From HXMU1420-13 sp965229525 (GTDB lineage: Bacteria > Bacteroidota > Rhodothermia > Balneolales > Balneolaceae): a stretch of DNA of 64,000 nucleotides. Below are positions 1 to 8,649 of the stretch, one piece after another. How positions within the stretch are numbered: the stretch's first letter is position 1; each line of letters starts with the position of its first letter. A model generated the notes under the pieces. The model had not been told where the DNA came from, searched no databases, and was given only the letters and a program-made list of their open reading frames with translations. Position numbers and translations under genes: made by a program. The stretch covers positions 1,054,001 through 1,118,000 of the forward strand of contig OZ245886.1 of the NCBI GenBank assembly GCA_965229525.1, in the 5' to 3' direction.

Positions 1-127
1 ATAATTAACATGATACACGATGTTAGCATTGTCTCCGTTACGTAATCATAATTAAAGGATTAAATACTTGCGGGCTTTTTAAAAATTTCCGTTCTTTTTA
101 GACCCTAATTTAAATCAAGACCAGGAT

Positions 128-784
128 ATGACTAACGAACGCAAAAGTGCGAAGGCAGACTTGAAGAGAACGTATAATATCACTCTTCAAGTTGGTCTTA
201 TTGCCGCACTACTTTTTATGATTGGCTTGGTTCGTATAAATCTTTATAGCGAGCCACCTGCTCCACCACCGATCGAAATTCAAGAGGAAGTGGTGATGGA
301 AGAAGTACAAATCACTAAACAAGTTGAGACGCCTCCTCCGCCTCCTCGTCCACCAGTACCAGTTGAGGTTCCAAATGACGAGATCATTGAAGACGACGTT
401 GTTGACTTGGATTTAGAATTCGACCTTGATGGACCAATGGACTTGCCACCACCTCCACCACCACAAGAGGAGGAAGAAGAAGATTTCTTCGTTGTGGTTG
501 AAAACATGCCTGTATTACAAGGCGGTTTAGGTGAACTTCAAAGAAAAGTAAAATACCCTGAGATGGCACGCCGTGCTGGTATCGAAGGCCGTGTTACTGT
601 TCAGTTCATTGTTAACGAAGCCGGACAGGTTGAAAACCCACGTGTTATTCGAGGTATTGGCGGTGGTTGCGATGAAGCTGCTCTTGAAGCTGTTAAACAA
701 GCAAGTTTTACACCAGGTATGCAACGTGGACGTCCAGTACGAGTTCAGTACTCGCTCCCAATTGTATTCCGTCTACAAAATTAA
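128..784 (+). CDS. TonB family energy-transducing protein
   Basis: A 218-residue inner-membrane-anchored TonB protein that would pass proton-motive energy to outer-membrane TonB-dependent receptors, such as the one at 33762-36530. One membrane helix lies near residues 20-40. A Pro/Glu/Asp-rich periplasm-spanning linker follows (about 43-120, with runs such as PPPPPRPP and PPPPPPQEEEEEE). The C-terminal TonB domain is at about 130-218, with the typical K-Y-P-E-M-A-R-R-A-G start and the G-x-V-x-V-x-F-x-V strand. No exbB or exbD is adjacent. The family call is firm; which receptor it serves cannot be told. Confidence 0.93.
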   Translation: MTNERKSAKADLKRTYNITLQVGLIAALLFMIGLVRINLYSEPPAPPPIEIQEEVVMEEVQITKQVETPPPPPRPPVPVEVPNDEIIEDDVVDLDLEFDLDGPMDLPPPPPPQEEEEEDFFVVVENMPVLQGGLGELQRKVKYPEMARRAGIEGRVTVQFIVNEAGQVENPRVIRGIGGGCDEAALEAVKQASFTPGMQRGRPVRVQYSLPIVFRLQN

Positions 785-801
785 TCAGCAGTACACTGAT
801 G

Positions 802-835
802 AAACCCTTCGCAGAATCTGTGAAGGGTTTTTTTA
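802..835 (+). terminator. Rho-independent terminator of the TonB gene
   Basis: The arms AAACCCTTCGCAG and CTGTGAAGGGTTT (one G-T pair) enclose a three-base loop and are followed by a T run. The T run overlaps the stop codon of the converging Nudix gene. Confidence 0.9.
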
Positions 836-1249
836 TGCCATCCAGTTTTCGAAGCGTTGAAGTATAATCTTCAAATTATCAAAGCCTACCTTACCCAAAG
901 CTTCTTTGAGTGGAATCCATTCAATGCTCTCAATCCCTTCTTCCTTCTGCGGAACCAACATAGTGACCTGAGGTAGCACCATCGCATACCAATAAGTTGT
1001 CTTTCCATACTTTTTATTCTTTTGGATATACTCATGGTACGTGGTTCCTAAGTCTCCAATAATAATTGGGAGCTTGCTACCCGTCTCCTCAGAAACTTCT
1101 CTACTGGCACACATTGGTATAGACTCATCTTTCTCTAATTTCCCTTTAGGTAAATCCCAAAATCCATTTCGATAAATTAGAAGCACATTTAACAGGTTGT
1201 TTTCTCTTTGAAATACGACCCCACCTGCTGCTTCAATCGGTTTAACCAT
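833..1249 (-). CDS. Nudix (NUDIX) hydrolase
   Basis: A 138-residue Nudix hydrolase, expected to cleave nucleoside diphosphates linked to another moiety. The Nudix box is complete: G-x5-E (GKLEKDE), seven residues, then REVSEETGS. The open frame extends upstream to 1315. I choose the ATG at 1249 because it overlaps the stop of the DUF1844 gene by 8 bases (ATGGTTAA), the usual form of translational coupling, and because the upstream 22 residues (rich in Lys, Gln and Arg) do not look like a Nudix N-terminus. The substrate cannot be read from the sequence. Confidence 0.88.
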   Translation of the reverse strand: MVKPIEAAGGVVFQRENNLLNVLLIYRNGFWDLPKGKLEKDESIPMCASREVSEETGSKLPIIIGDLGTTYHEYIQKNKKYGKTTYWYAMVLPQVTMLVPQKEEGIESIEWIPLKEALGKVGFDNLKIILQRFENWMA

Positions 1250-1571
1250 CAGCTTCTGCCGATGTCTCAGAATCTTCCGGTGTAGCTCCACCTTCTTTTG
1301 CTGCTTCATCTGCATAATTCAATCGAAGCGTTGTAAGAACCTGATCTAAAAAGCCCTTTAATTCTTGAGGTAAATTCCCCTTCGTGTATTTATCGATCAC
1401 ATTTAAGGTATCGATGGCATATTTAGCGGATGCCAAATCTCTTTCAATTGAGTCTGTTGCTGGATTTTTCAACTTACCCAGTCCCATCATTCCAATTTGT
1501 TGATGTTGCTGGATGAGCATCATAAATAATAGCTGATCTTGTTGATCCTGATTTAAAGCACCTTCATTCAT
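1242..1571 (-). CDS. DUF1844 family protein
   Basis: A 109-residue small protein of the DUF1844 type. The family hallmarks are visible: a helical N-terminus (QLLFMMLIQQHQQIGMMGLGK), an N-P-A-T-D turn, a D-L-A-S-A-K-Y-A-I-D-T-L helix, K-Y-T-K-G-N-L, and a final L-R-L-N-Y helix before a low-complexity acidic tail. The function is unknown. It is the first gene of a two-gene operon with the Nudix hydrolase, overlapping it by 8 bases. Confidence 0.85.
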   Translation of the reverse strand: MNEGALNQDQQDQLLFMMLIQQHQQIGMMGLGKLKNPATDSIERDLASAKYAIDTLNVIDKYTKGNLPQELKGFLDQVLTTLRLNYADEAAKEGGATPEDSETSAEADG

Positions 1572-1679
1572 TGTATTTATATTTTTAGTTCACTTTGCTG
1601 AATGTCCAAATTTATGGTGATTTAAACTTAATAAAGAACAAATTTCATTACCTTCTTCACATTAATTCTAAAAGCAAAA

Positions 1680-2873
1680 ATGGCATTCTTAAATCCTTTT
1701 AAAGCCTGGCGACCAAAGCCTGAATTTGTAAGTGAAATTGCATGTCTTCCTTATGATGTAGTACACACTGAAGAAGCTAAATTGATTCTACAGGAGCAGG
1801 CTACTAGTTTTATGAAAGTAATTCGCCCAGAGGCAGACTTTGATGAACAAATTGACTCATATGCTAATGAGGTGTATGTAAAAGGACGAGAAAATCTTCA
1901 TTCTTTTCTTTCTTCAAATTTATTTGAACAGGAAAATGAAGACTCATTTTATGTTTATCGTTTGAAATGGCATGATAAGGTTAAGACTGGAATTTTTGGA
2001 TGTGTTTCAGTTGAAGATTACGATAATGGAGTTATTCTGAAACATGAGCTAACTCGACCGATTAAGGAAGACGATCGAACAAAACATATTGTCACTCAAG
2101 AAGCACATGCAGAACCAGTAATGCTCACATTCCGGAGCACAGAATTTATTAGAGAAACATTAAAGGAAGCGACAAATAATTCACCACTTTTTCAATTTGT
2201 GGTAGAAGATGAAGTTGAACATTCTATCTGGAAACTTGATAAAATTGATGCAATAGTTAATGAATTCAGTAAAATAGATCATTTCTATGTTGCAGATGGT
2301 CACCATCGTTGTGCAAGTGCTTCCAGAGCGGCTAAAGAAACGGATGTCGTGGATCATCCAGATGTAATGAGATTTCCAGCTGTACTATTTCCTATTGATG
2401 AAGTACAAATTCTAGCATACAACAGAATTGTTTTTAATGTTGACGGTGACTTTATCGAAAAGTTAAAAAACACCTTCAGTGTAACTGAGAATGCGATACC
2501 TAAACCAGAAAACCCAGGTGAAATCAGATTCTATTATCTAGGAAAATGGTATGGAATTGATCTACCCGTCTCAAAACATTCGGATATTGAATCGCAATTA
2601 GATGTTGCTCGGCTACAAGAATTTATTTTAGATCCCTTACTAGGAATCACCGATCAACGAACAGATAAGAATATTTCATTCGTTGGAGGTGTTCATGGCA
2701 TTGAAGAATTAGAGAATAAAGTTGATTCTGGAGTTGCAGATTTAGCAATAAGCATGTTCCCAACAAGTATTGAAGAATTGATTGCAGTATCAGATGCTGG
2801 ATTATTAATGCCGCCAAAATCAACATGGTTTGAACCTAAATTACGATCAGGATTGCTGATCCACACATTTTAA
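1680..2873 (+). CDS. DUF1015 family protein
   Basis: A 397-residue cytosolic protein of the DUF1015 family. Visible hallmarks are the N-terminal F-x-A-W-R-P and C-L-P-Y-D-V-V segments and the central Y-V-A-D-G-H-H-R-C-A-S-A motif with paired histidines. The biochemical role is not established. From my knowledge of related genomes, DUF1015 genes often sit beside serine-biosynthesis genes; here the gene lies 24 bases upstream of serC on the same strand, so the two are probably cotranscribed. A link to serine or phosphoserine metabolism is inference from context only. Confidence 0.85.
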   Translation: MAFLNPFKAWRPKPEFVSEIACLPYDVVHTEEAKLILQEQATSFMKVIRPEADFDEQIDSYANEVYVKGRENLHSFLSSNLFEQENEDSFYVYRLKWHDKVKTGIFGCVSVEDYDNGVILKHELTRPIKEDDRTKHIVTQEAHAEPVMLTFRSTEFIRETLKEATNNSPLFQFVVEDEVEHSIWKLDKIDAIVNEFSKIDHFYVADGHHRCASASRAAKETDVVDHPDVMRFPAVLFPIDEVQILAYNRIVFNVDGDFIEKLKNTFSVTENAIPKPENPGEIRFYYLGKWYGIDLPVSKHSDIESQLDVARLQEFILDPLLGITDQRTDKNISFVGGVHGIEELENKVDSGVADLAISMFPTSIEELIAVSDAGLLMPPKSTWFEPKLRSGLLIHTF

Positions 2874-2897
2874 TCACACACATCATCACGTTTACTA

Positions 2898-3977
2898 ATG
2901 AACAGAATACATAATTTCAGTGCAGGCCCTGCTGCGCTACCCCTGGAAGTTTTAGAAAGAGCTAGAACAGAATTTGTTGACTATAAAGGTACTGGAACAT
3001 CCATAATTGAGAAATCACACCGAGGTTCAGACTATGTTGCAGTTGACGCACATGCCCGCGAACAACTAGTTAAGCTTTTGGGTCTTGGAGATGATTACGA
3101 CGTATTATTCCTTCAAGGTGGGGCTAGTACACAGTTTTTAACCGTTCCCTATAATTTCCTATCAGAAGGTGAAACCGCTGATTACATTAATACAGGAGCA
3201 TGGAGTACCAAGGCGATTAAAGAAGCAAAGTTATTTGGCCATGTAAACGAAGCTTTCACAAGCGCAGATTCCAATTTCAATCACGTTCCGGATAACGATC
3301 AGCTTAACCTGACGGCCAATGCTAAGTATGTTCACTTCACATCAAATAACACTATTTTTGGAACTCAGTATGCAGATGAACCGGAAACTAATGGGGTAAA
3401 ACTTGTTTGTGATGCAAGCTCCGATTTCCTTTCACGACCTATCAATATGTTGAAGTATGGAGTTATTTACGCAGGTGCTCAAAAGAATTTAGGTCCTGCC
3501 GGTGTAACCATTGTAATTGTGAACAAAGAATTCTTAGCTGACAATGGGAAATTAGGGATTCCTACGATGATGAACTACAACACGCATGCTGGTAAAATGT
3601 TTAATACTCCACCAGTATTTGCGGTTTACATGGTTGGTTTAGTATTAGACTGGATTCAAGAAAAAGGTGGATTGGATTATTTCAAGAAATTCAATGAAGA
3701 GAAAGCGGCATTACTTTACAATGAAATTGATGCAGACGAGTTTTATGTCGGCACCGCAGAAACTGCTTCCAGATCGAATATGAATGTATGTTTCCGGATT
3801 GCTAATGAGGATTTAGAAGCAAAATTCATTGCTGAAGCCACCGCAAACGGACTTGACGCTTTAAAAGGACATCGAAGTGTAGGTGGCATCAGAGCTAGTA
3901 TTTACAATGCATGCCCGCAGGAGAGCGTGGATGCTTTAGTTGCATTTATGAAGGAGTTTCGTGCAAAAAACGGATAA
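2898..3977 (+). CDS. serC: phosphoserine aminotransferase
   Basis: A 359-residue class V aminotransferase that converts 3-phosphohydroxypyruvate plus glutamate to phosphoserine, and also acts in pyridoxal phosphate synthesis in some bacteria. The N-terminus N-F-S-A-G-P-A-A-L-P is diagnostic. The PLP-binding lysine is K196 in Y-A-G-A-Q-K-N-L-G-P-A-G, and G-H-R-S-V-G-G-I-R-A-S near the C-terminus is the substrate-phosphate end. The length matches the family. It follows the DUF1015 gene by 24 bases. No serA or serB is adjacent. Confidence 0.97.
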   Translation: MNRIHNFSAGPAALPLEVLERARTEFVDYKGTGTSIIEKSHRGSDYVAVDAHAREQLVKLLGLGDDYDVLFLQGGASTQFLTVPYNFLSEGETADYINTGAWSTKAIKEAKLFGHVNEAFTSADSNFNHVPDNDQLNLTANAKYVHFTSNNTIFGTQYADEPETNGVKLVCDASSDFLSRPINMLKYGVIYAGAQKNLGPAGVTIVIVNKEFLADNGKLGIPTMMNYNTHAGKMFNTPPVFAVYMVGLVLDWIQEKGGLDYFKKFNEEKAALLYNEIDADEFYVGTAETASRSNMNVCFRIANEDLEAKFIAEATANGLDALKGHRSVGGIRASIYNACPQESVDALVAFMKEFRAKNG

Positions 3978-4003
3978 CTATCTGTTCCTTTTTTATCCAA
4001 CCT

Positions 4004-4033
4004 CGTAGTGGTAATTCATGAATTACCACTACG
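4004..4033. repeat. perfect 30-base palindrome between converging genes
   Basis: The half-site CGTAGTGGTAATTCA is followed directly by its exact reverse complement. It lies between the stops of serC and the rhomboid gene. It could fold as a long hairpin and act as a terminator in both directions, but there is no T run on either side, so its role is uncertain. Confidence 0.7.
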
Positions 4034-4048
4034 GTTATGTGATGCATT

Positions 4049-4642
4049 TCAACCATAAAATCCAAAAATGGTCAGAAAGTGATCGATTGTATTGGGTACG
4101 AATGCGAACATATAAATGAGCCCCCAGGCTGCTCCTCCGATGTGAGCTTCGTGATTGATCTTCCCTTCTTTTTTTGCTGCCCAAATACTATAGGCAACAA
4201 ATATCGCCCCAAAAAGAATGGCTGGAATTCCAATTGGAATTAAGAAGAGATAAATCTTCTCAAAAGGGAATATCACAATAAAAGCAAAAAGTACCGCTTC
4301 TACAGCACCTGAAGCTCCAATAGTTGCATAAGATGGGTTGTCTTTATGGCGGATTAATGAAGGAATTGAAGAAGCAAGTAATCCTGTGAAATACAAAATC
4401 AAAAAATGAACCTCACCAATTGAACGTTCTAAAACCGGACCAAAGAAGAAGAGCGTAATCATATTGAAAGCCAGATGAGTATATCCACCATGTAAAAAGC
4501 CCGAAGTAATTAATTCATACCAGGTATTTTTTCGGAGCGCGCGATACGGCATAAACATCCCCGTTTCCATAATTCTGGGAGCATTAAATGCTGCCAAAGA
4601 AATCACAACATTTAGCCCAATAAGTAGTAAAGTAGCGCTCAT
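4049..4642 (-). CDS. rhomboid family intramembrane serine protease
   Basis: A 197-residue membrane protein with about six hydrophobic helices. The catalytic dyad is present: Ser111 in the G-A-S-G motif and His167 in E-A-H-I-G-G. The oxyanion-side H-x3-N motif is also present (H56 and N60 in T-H-L-A-F-N). This is a minimal rhomboid without a cytosolic extension. It would cleave membrane-spanning substrates within the bilayer; the substrates are unknown. It is transcribed alone, divergent from the RlpA gene. Confidence 0.93.
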   Translation of the reverse strand: MSATLLLIGLNVVISLAAFNAPRIMETGMFMPYRALRKNTWYELITSGFLHGGYTHLAFNMITLFFFGPVLERSIGEVHFLILYFTGLLASSIPSLIRHKDNPSYATIGASGAVEAVLFAFIVIFPFEKIYLFLIPIGIPAILFGAIFVAYSIWAAKKEGKINHEAHIGGAAWGLIYMFAFVPNTIDHFLTIFGFYG

Positions 4643-4670
4643 TGATAGAATTTTATTGATTTACTTAGAC

Positions 4671-4704
4671 AAAAAAACCCCACCGATGTTTCACCGACGG
4701 GGTT
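4671..4704 (-). terminator. orphan terminator-like hairpin upstream of the rhomboid gene
   Basis: The arms AACCCC (4676-4681) and GGGGTT (4699-4704), plus an inner CCG/CGG pairing, are followed on the minus strand by at least seven T residues (4671-4677 read as A on the plus strand). It points toward the rhomboid start, but no minus-strand gene lies just upstream. It may be an attenuator in a long leader or the end of a small RNA. Confidence 0.6.
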
Positions 4705-4816
4705 ATGAAAGATAAAAATTCAAGTTCATTATTTATTTCTCAATATTTATCAGCAGTAAAATTTAATCTTTTCAAAATTGACGATATATTTAGCAAACTC
4801 ATCTACATTATCTTCT

Positions 4817-5485
4817 ATGAATACGTCAAGGCTATTTTTATGCTCATTAATCGCTGTATTACTCTTTGCCACTAATTGTGGAGTAGTGCCAAAAACTAAA
4901 GGGATGGCTGCCGGGGCAAAGGGCTCTAATAATGCCATAGAAACCGGTGTAGCCAGCTGGTATGGCCCTAATTTTCATGGAAAGTTAACTGCCAATGGTG
5001 AAACTTATGACATGGATGGAATGACGGCAGCTCACAGAACACTCCCGTTCGATTCTGAAGTAGTTGTAGAAAATCTGGATAATGGTAGAACAACCAGGGT
5101 TCGAATTAATGATCGTGGACCATTCGCAAAAGATAGAATCATCGATCTTTCTCGCGCCGCTGCTACTGAAATTGACATGGTTGGTCCAGGCACCGCAAGA
5201 GTTCGATTATACCTCGTAAAAGGCGATTTGGAGAATTCTCGAGTTACTGATTTGAAAGTAGCCAACTATACCATTCAGCTGGCTTCATTTTCCAATGAAT
5301 CACAAGCTCAGCAGAAATCTGCTCAAATTGATGGAAGCCGTGTCGAGCGATTAACTGTAAATGGAGCATTGGTATTCAGAGTCTATTACGGAACTTATCA
5401 GGACACTTCTGTGGCCCAAGCTGATCTTGAGAGACTCAAATCTCAGGGTTTCGATGGCTTCGTAAAACAAGTAGAAAACGATTAA
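4817..5485 (+). CDS. RlpA-like septal lytic transglycosylase with SPOR domain
   Basis: A 222-residue exported protein, probably a lipoprotein, made of a short secretory N-terminus ending near Cys21-Gly, a double-psi beta-barrel RlpA domain (G-V-A-S-W-Y-G-P-x-F-H-G through R-I-N-D-R-G-P-F), and a C-terminal SPOR domain beginning at Y-T-I-Q-L-A-S-F. Such proteins bind denuded peptidoglycan at division septa and, in some species, cleave it. The frame is open to 4778, but the ATG at 4817 puts the hydrophobic signal right after MNTSR. The residues before the Cys (A-T-N) are a poor lipobox, so lipidation is uncertain. Confidence 0.9.
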   Translation: MNTSRLFLCSLIAVLLFATNCGVVPKTKGMAAGAKGSNNAIETGVASWYGPNFHGKLTANGETYDMDGMTAAHRTLPFDSEVVVENLDNGRTTRVRINDRGPFAKDRIIDLSRAAATEIDMVGPGTARVRLYLVKGDLENSRVTDLKVANYTIQLASFSNESQAQQKSAQIDGSRVERLTVNGALVFRVYYGTYQDTSVAQADLERLKSQGFDGFVKQVEND

Positions 5486-5549
5486 TTATTTTCGGGATTG
5501 ATGCGGATCGTTTTTCGGTTATACAGCCGAAATCGAATTAAAAGTATCA

Positions 5550-7028
5550 ATGAAAAAAAGTATCATTATTATAGGGAGTGGCTTTGGTGGATTAGGCGCC
5601 GCTTCAAGGTTATTATCAGCTGGTCATAATGTGACCATTATTGAAAAGAGAGATAAATTAGGGGGCAGAGCTTATGTGTACGAGCAAAACGGTTTCAAAT
5701 TTGATGGCGGCCCCACTGTAATTACAGCCCCTTTTATGTTCGACGATATTTGGGAAGCCGCAGGAAAAAAGAGATCAGATTATGTGGAGTTTGTACCATG
5801 TAATCCTTTTTACCGAATTTACGATGATAAAGGAGTCAGCTTTGATTATAACAACGATCATGAGTTTACACTTAAAGAAATTGAGAAAAGGAATCCCTCC
5901 GACAAAGCTGGTTATGAGAAATTCTTAGGTACAACCAAAGCTATTTTTGATAAAGGATTCACTGAGCTAGCTGATCAGCCATTTTTGAATTTCACGGATA
6001 TGCTGAAGGTTGCACCTGATTTGATCAAGTTGCAGTCTTATAAAAACGTGTACAATTATGTAGCTCAGTTCATCAAGGACGATTTTTTACGGATGTGTTT
6101 TTCTTTCCATCCATTGTTAGTGGGTGGCAATCCTTTTGATACAACATCCATTTATGCGATGATTCACTATCTCGAAAGAGAATGGGGAGTCCACTACGCA
6201 ATGGGTGGAACAGGAGCCATTGTAAACGCTTTTGAAAAACTGATCACCGAACAAGGTGGGAAAATTCATGTAGATACAGAAGTAGACGAGATTTTGGTAA
6301 AGAATGGGAAAGCTGTTGGAGTAAGATTGCAAAATGGCGAAAAGCTTGATGCTGATATCGTTGTTTCAAATGCTGATGTTGCTTTCACTTACAAAAATCT
6401 GATCAATCCAAGTCACCGAAAGAAATACACTGATCGTAAAATTGCTCGAACTAAATATAGCATGTCTCTTTTTGTGATTTACTTCGGCACTAAGAAAAGA
6501 TATCTGGATTCTGGCTTAGCTCATCATAATATCATTCTTGGACCACGATATAAGGCTCTACTAGACGATATCTTCCACAAAAAGCATGTAGCTGATGATT
6601 TCTCTTTATATCTACACATGCCAACTATCACAGATAGCAGTATTGCGCCGGAAGGTCATGAAGGGTTTTATGTACTATCTCCAGTTCCACATTTAGATAG
6701 TGGTACTGATTGGAATGAATTCGCTCCAATTTACAAAGATCGAATTATGGATTTCCTGGAAGAAAATTATCTACCTGATTTGAAGGAAAATCTGGTTGCG
6801 GAGCATTACATAGATCCATTGCATTTCCAGAATACGCTTAATAGTTACAAAGGGTCTGCATTTTCAGTAGAACCGATTTTGACACAGTCTGCCTGGTTCC
6901 GTCCTCATAACAAATCAGAAGACGTGGATAATCTATACTTTGTTGGTGCAGGAACTCACCCCGGTGCCGGCCTTCCTGGGGTATTATCCAGCAGTATTAT
7001 TGCACAAAACCTTATTGGCCCTGCATAG
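5550..7028 (+). CDS. crtI: CrtI-type phytoene desaturase / carotenoid oxidoreductase
   Basis: A 492-residue FAD-dependent amine-oxidase-fold enzyme of the CrtI/CrtN/CrtD group. The N-terminal dinucleotide-binding motif G-S-G-F-G-G-L-G-A-A-S-R-L precedes E-K-R-D-K-L-G-G-R-A-Y and F-D-G-G-P-T-V-I-T. The C-terminal family signature is F-V-G-A-G-T-H-P-G-A-G-L-P-G-V. Length and motifs fit a phytoene desaturase making coloured carotenoids, but a later step such as a CrtD-like desaturation cannot be excluded from one sequence. No crtB or crtY is adjacent. Confidence 0.88.
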   Translation: MKKSIIIIGSGFGGLGAASRLLSAGHNVTIIEKRDKLGGRAYVYEQNGFKFDGGPTVITAPFMFDDIWEAAGKKRSDYVEFVPCNPFYRIYDDKGVSFDYNNDHEFTLKEIEKRNPSDKAGYEKFLGTTKAIFDKGFTELADQPFLNFTDMLKVAPDLIKLQSYKNVYNYVAQFIKDDFLRMCFSFHPLLVGGNPFDTTSIYAMIHYLEREWGVHYAMGGTGAIVNAFEKLITEQGGKIHVDTEVDEILVKNGKAVGVRLQNGEKLDADIVVSNADVAFTYKNLINPSHRKKYTDRKIARTKYSMSLFVIYFGTKKRYLDSGLAHHNIILGPRYKALLDDIFHKKHVADDFSLYLHMPTITDSSIAPEGHEGFYVLSPVPHLDSGTDWNEFAPIYKDRIMDFLEENYLPDLKENLVAEHYIDPLHFQNTLNSYKGSAFSVEPILTQSAWFRPHNKSEDVDNLYFVGAGTHPGAGLPGVLSSSIIAQNLIGPA

Positions 7029-7187
7029 GCAATACTAAGGTTTTTATATTGGATACCGTTTTTCAATAAAAGTTGGATTGAAATTCATTTGGTTTGTGGG
7101 AAGGGTATAATCCATTAACAGACCGTGATTTTGTGGTACGTAATAACTAAATAATGAGTATAGACAATTACTCTAGGGTTAACATTC

Positions 7188-7481
7188 TTACTTGTTTCTT
7201 TCGTACTCAATATCCTCGTAAAACGCATCTTCGAAGGTTTGTGCTGTTGGCACGCCGGCAGTTAATATTCGCCACACCATATAAATAACTATGAATGGGC
7301 TGAGGCTGAACATACCAATAATCAATTGCTCGGGTACGGCTTGGAATGTTGATAGAATCGTATAAATAATTAAAAATAGCGTTGTTCCAATTACAACATT
7401 CTTGACGGGTTCCATAAGAATCTCTTCATCTAAACGAATAGTAGTATCGTAACCACATTTGTTTGTAGCGTTTAGTTCCAA
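7188..7481 (-). CDS. small two-helix membrane protein, unknown
   Basis: A 97-residue protein I do not recognise. Two hydrophobic helices lie near residues 27-47 and 52-71, followed by a short acidic tail. Two starts are possible: the ATG at 7481, which leaves only 41 bases to the divergent lipoprotein gene, or an internal ATG at 7415 (MEPVKNVVIG) that places the first helix close to the N-terminus and leaves 107 bases for two promoters. The reading frame has normal local composition, but no homology supports it. Confidence 0.5.
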   Translation of the reverse strand: MELNATNKCGYDTTIRLDEEILMEPVKNVVIGTTLFLIIYTILSTFQAVPEQLIIGMFSLSPFIVIYMVWRILTAGVPTAQTFEDAFYEDIEYERNK

Positions 7482-7490
7482 GATATTTCG

Positions 7491-7504
7491 GTTGAATTTT
7501 CAAC
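7491..7504. promoter_or_regulatory. 14-base palindrome between divergent genes
   Basis: The sequence GTTGAATTTTCAAC is an inverted repeat with 6-base arms in the 41-base gap between the small membrane protein and the lipoprotein gene. It could be an operator serving both directions, but this is not shown. Confidence 0.3.
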
Positions 7505-7522
7505 TGAAAGAATTTTTCGCCA

Positions 7523-8596
7523 ATGAAAGTTTATCATGTATTTATTTTACTTTTATTTATTGGCTGCACATCAAATTCAAGCTCTTCAGATATCAATGAA
7601 GTAAGAGATCCTTGGCTTTGGCCTTTTTCTGCAGAATCAATATGGAATATGCCTATTGGATCAAATGCAGAATATAAACCTGCAAATTTTGAAGATGCAT
7701 CTCATGTTGGGGTAGATATTCAGCACATATTAATTACCTCAGAAAATGATCCTGAGCAACCTGTGTTGAATAGTCCAACTTGGGGCCCCGGAAGATGTAG
7801 CGGTACAACATCATTAGGGTTTAGTGTTCGCGTACCAGATACTTGGATTGTACCCGATGCTGGAAACAGCCCATATGGATTAACACCAAATAGTAATTTT
7901 GCTTTTTTACTTCCTGATAGAGAAACCGTGTTTCAATCTTCTACGGTGAGTAGATGTAAGGTTGGTGGTCCTGTTTATATGCCGGAATGGATGAAATGGG
8001 AAAATAACCGAAAGTTCGTGAGTATAAAGTCTGATGGCCTACATGGTGGTGGACAAGGTGCAAGTGGAATGAGTGCGTTAGGAGGGACTATTAGACTAGG
8101 TGAATTAGTCGATGATCAACCTATAAGACATGCAATTAAAATCAATCCATGGGCTGAGAAGTATTTGCACTACTCTGAAGAAATTCCCGGCTGGAAGTGG
8201 CCCGCTTTTAGTGCTGATACCTATGCACCTCATACTTATAATCGAAATGCTGATTCTGATATCGTGATGGGATCATTATTTGCTATACCACCAGAAATAT
8301 CAAAAGAAGACGTTGGGATTACTACACAAGCTGCCTCTAAATTGTTCTTTGCTATGCAAAATTATGGAGTCTATTTCACTGAAGATGCTGCATACGATGT
8401 GTGGGATATCATAGTTGAGAGAAATGTAGAAATAGAATTCGAGAATGAATTTGGATTTTCGATGACGAGCGATTTATGGCGATCTGAAATAAATAAACTT
8501 ATGAAGGCGCTGCATATAATAACAAATAATAACCCAGACACTATTGGGGGTGGTGGAACTCTATTACAACCACTAGCTCCAGATTTTGAACGCTGA
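7523..8596 (+). CDS. surface or periplasmic lipoprotein of unknown function
   Basis: A 357-residue protein with a clear lipoprotein signal (LLLFIGC, Cys15) followed by a Ser/Asn-rich linker. The mature part begins D-P-W-L-W-P-F-S-A-E-S-I-W-N-M-P-I-G. It contains H-G-G-G-Q-G-A-S-G-M-S-A-L-G-G-T-I-R-L-G-E-L and then R-H-A-I-K-I-N-P-W. I recall this pattern in uncharacterised secreted bacterial proteins, but cannot name a Pfam family or reaction. The many Trp, Gly and His residues would suit a carbohydrate-active enzyme; that is speculation. The CIA30 gene follows 53 bases downstream on the same strand. Confidence 0.75.
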   Translation: MKVYHVFILLLFIGCTSNSSSSDINEVRDPWLWPFSAESIWNMPIGSNAEYKPANFEDASHVGVDIQHILITSENDPEQPVLNSPTWGPGRCSGTTSLGFSVRVPDTWIVPDAGNSPYGLTPNSNFAFLLPDRETVFQSSTVSRCKVGGPVYMPEWMKWENNRKFVSIKSDGLHGGGQGASGMSALGGTIRLGELVDDQPIRHAIKINPWAEKYLHYSEEIPGWKWPAFSADTYAPHTYNRNADSDIVMGSLFAIPPEISKEDVGITTQAASKLFFAMQNYGVYFTEDAAYDVWDIIVERNVEIEFENEFGFSMTSDLWRSEINKLMKALHIITNNNPDTIGGGGTLLQPLAPDFER

Positions 8597-8649
8597 TGGA
8601 ATGATTTTTTTGCGGCTTAACTTTTTAAAGTTCAGCTAAGAAAAAAATC

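Noticed and set aside
280..507. Minus-strand ORF rich in Ser, Gly and Thr
   Set aside because: It is the antisense of the proline/glutamate repeat of the TonB protein; composition is explained by that.
4750..4938. 62-residue minus-strand ORF over the RlpA start
   Set aside because: No family, no ribosome site, and fully overlapped by a well-supported gene. Kept only as a possible small-RNA region in the orphan-terminator finding.
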